A stretch of 24,018 nucleotides of DNA from JAHFOW01 sp964370795 (lineage in GTDB: Bacteria; Planctomycetota; Brocadiia; Brocadiales; Brocadiaceae). Below are positions 22,485-24,018 of this stretch, in pieces; the first letter of the stretch is position 1, and every line of letters begins with the position of its first letter. A program made the position numbers and the translations under genes. The DNA lies in contig CAYJME010000024.1 of NCBI GenBank assembly GCA_964370795.1, positions 1-24,018 of the forward strand, read 5' to 3'. The notes beneath the pieces are model-generated. The model saw only the letters and a list, made by a program, of their open reading frames with translations, was not told where the DNA came from and made no database searches.

Positions 22485-24018
22485 TTATCCACCCTTTTCA
22501 CCTTCACACATCATCTTTGCCCTGACCAACCTTATTTCCTCGTAGGAATAAGCATCTCCAAGTTTTTCTTTTACCGGGGTCAGCCGTTCTATGCCAGATT
22601 CGTTTAATGCCCTGCGAATGTGGTTTTGCTTTTCTGGATTTACCATCCTGTCTATAGAAACATCTTCGCCATCCAGGATAAGTTTTTCGAGATGAGAAGC
22701 GATAGTGGAGGGGGCGAGACCCCTTTTTTGTGCAATTTCCTGGATCGTGAGGTTTTGCTGGTACAGCGACAGTGTTGTTTGCGTGGTTAATGCCCTCTCG
22801 TGTTTGGTGGATAATTCGGGATATTTATAGGTGGTTTGTTTGGGGATTATATTGTTTTGTTCACAATACCTGCTGATCTCTTTTACAAAAATCTCCCCGT
22901 ATTTCTTTAGTTTTTGATCGCCGATGCCGCTTATTTTACTTAAGGCCAGCAAACTTTGCGGGTAATAGATAGACATTTCCTTTAAACTTGTATCGTGAAA
23001 GATAATATAGGGCGGCACGCTTTCCCGGTCGGCCATTGTTTTTCTCAAAGACCGCAGGTGTTCAAAGAGGGCGGGGTCGAAGTCCTCGTCTGTTTCAACG
23101 TGGCGAATTTTCAGTTTTTCTTCGGGTTTTGTGAGAAACACCTTTTCATTGCCTGTTAATACATTCCGGCTCTTTTCCTGCAACTTCAAAATGGGATACT
23201 TATCTCCATCCAATTTTAAATAGCCTGATTGAATTAATTCACGGATAAATGACTGCCATTGTTGTTTAGAATATTCTTTTCCGACGCCGTACGTTTTTAT
23301 GGTGTCATGATAGTTCTGCAACACCTTCTGGCTTTTAGCGCCTTGCAAGACATCAATAACGTAATTTATTCCAAAGCGTTCATTCACCCGGTAAACGCAC
23401 GATAAAATTTTCTGTGCGGCAATTGTTCCGTCAAACCGTTCCTTTGGTTCTAAACAAGCATCACAATTTTCACAATTCGGCTCATTAAATTGTTCTCCAA
23501 AATAGGCCAGAAGTAACCTTCGCCTGCATATATTGCCTTCACAATAACTTACCAGTTCCCGTAATTGTTTGTACGCCACCTGCCGTTCATTTTCGGCCGC
23601 TTTCTGAAGAATGAAGTGCTCAATCTTAAACATATCGCCGTAGCTAAAGAACAGGATACAATCACTTTTTAACCCATCCCTGCCCGCCCGGCCGGTTTCC
23701 TGATAATACCCTTCGATACTCTTCGGCAAGTCATAGTGGATGACGTAGCGAACGTTGGGTTTGTCAATGCCCATGCCGAATGCGATCGTTGCCACGATAA
23801 TCTCTACGTCGTCACGAATGAACCGTTCCTGGTTTTGTGTCCTGGTTTCCGGAGTCAAGCCCGCATGGTAGGGCAGGGCGCGGTATCCCGCTTTCTGTAG
23901 ACTTGTTGCTAAATTTTCCACCGTTTTACGGCTTTGACAATAAATAATACCCGATTCGTTTTTTCGATCTTTTAAATAGTGAAGTATCTGGTTGTAGGGG
24001 TTATCCTTTGGTTTAATA
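22485..24018 (-). CDS. recQ: ATP-dependent DNA helicase RecQ, C-terminal part (5' end beyond window)
   Basis: The frame is open to the window edge; codons from 24017 read 'IKPKDNPYNQILHYL' and 'GIIYCQSRKTVENL', so the GTG at 23921 is not the start. Visible are helicase motifs IV ('GIIYCQSRKTVE'), V ('IVATIAFGMGIDKPNVRYVIH') and VI ('YYQETGRAGRDG'). The RecQ zinc site follows (C in 'NICRRRLLLAYFGE' and 'CENCDAC'), then the winged-helix RQC. An HRDC domain comes next ('LFEHLRSLRKTMADRE' to 'GIGDQKLKKYGE') and a C-terminal helix-turn-helix ('LTIQEIAQKRGLAPSTIASHLEKL'). The last domain is present only in some bacterial RecQs. It unwinds 3'-to-5' in recombination and fork repair. Motifs I-III lie outside the window. 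Confidence 0.96.
   Translation of the reverse strand, partial: IKPKDNPYNQILHYLKDRKNESGIIYCQSRKTVENLATSLQKAGYRALPYHAGLTPETRTQNQERFIRDDVEIIVATIAFGMGIDKPNVRYVIHYDLPKSIEGYYQETGRAGRDGLKSDCILFFSYGDMFKIEHFILQKAAENERQVAYKQLRELVSYCEGNICRRRLLLAYFGEQFNEPNCENCDACLEPKERFDGTIAAQKILSCVYRVNERFGINYVIDVLQGAKSQKVLQNYHDTIKTYGVGKEYSKQQWQSFIRELIQSGYLKLDGDKYPILKLQEKSRNVLTGNEKVFLTKPEEKLKIRHVETDEDFDPALFEHLRSLRKTMADRESVPPYIIFHDTSLKEMSIYYPQSLLALSKISGIGDQKLKKYGEIFVKEISRYCEQNNIIPKQTTYKYPELSTKHERALTTQTTLSLYQQNLTIQEIAQKRGLAPSTIASHLEKLILDGEDVSIDRMVNPEKQNHIRRALNESGIERLTPVKEKLGDAYSYEEIRLVRAKMMCEGEKGG

Overview
The window reads as a low-to-moderate GC bacterial chromosome with compact housekeeping operons separated by AT-rich accessory segments. 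Three traits together suggest an anaerobic bacterium, and an anammox-type planctomycete (Brocadiales) is my best guess: a pyruvate:ferredoxin-type oxidoreductase, the respiratory-independent class 1B dihydroorotate dehydrogenase pair (PyrD/PyrK), and small zinc-ribbon proteins. I infer this from gene style only; no rRNA or taxon-specific gene is present.

Layout. (a) 1-3810 is an accessory island of small toxin-antitoxin and nuclease genes: a YgiT-type zinc protein, an Mrr-like PD-(D/E)XK nuclease, a more GC-rich HNH nuclease, a hicBA pair, and a frameshifted antitoxin-like gene. Fragments of dispersed palindromic repeats are scattered between them. (b) 3890-6427 holds a small acidic protein, then porA and porB. 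(c) 6571-9726 is an AT-rich surface-glycan patch: a decayed HAD phosphatase (KdsC/NeuA-C type), an FkbM methyltransferase, a radical SAM protein fused to a stray piece of a Glu/Leu-type dehydrogenase, and a family 2 glycosyltransferase. (d) 9873-14346 (minus) is an argB-argD-argF-rph-rdgB operon behind a near-consensus sigma70 promoter. ruvC lies upstream on the same strand. (e) 15359-17051 (plus) is pyrD-pyrK, followed by tRNA-Glu(CUC), a triple zinc-knuckle protein with a histone-H1-like tail, tRNA-Pro(UGG) on the minus strand, and another small zinc-ribbon protein. (f) 18545-21163 is a second accessory patch: a paralogue of the first glycosyltransferase (minus), diverging from a full-length Glu/Leu/Phe/Val-type dehydrogenase (plus). 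(g) 21338-22435 is a membrane-anchored seven-bladed WD40 protein, and 22485 to the window edge is the C-terminal two thirds of RecQ (minus).

The housekeeping core (d-e) makes arginine and pyrimidines, matures tRNA (RNase PH), cleans the nucleotide pool (RdgB) and resolves Holliday junctions (RuvC). ArgF and PyrDK both bear on carbamoyl-phosphate use. The most notable structure is that the two accessory patches flanking this core share sequence: a glycosyltransferase paralogue pair and dehydrogenase-derived sequence occur on both sides. One copy of the dehydrogenase is only a fragment of about 155 bp, welded in frame to a radical SAM gene. Other notable points are a canonical A_AAA_AAT slippery heptamer exactly at the frameshift of the gene after hicA, a duplicated leader of about 85 bp in front of the HNH gene and a tiny ORF, and a glycosyltransferase whose stop codon lies inside its neighbour's terminator.
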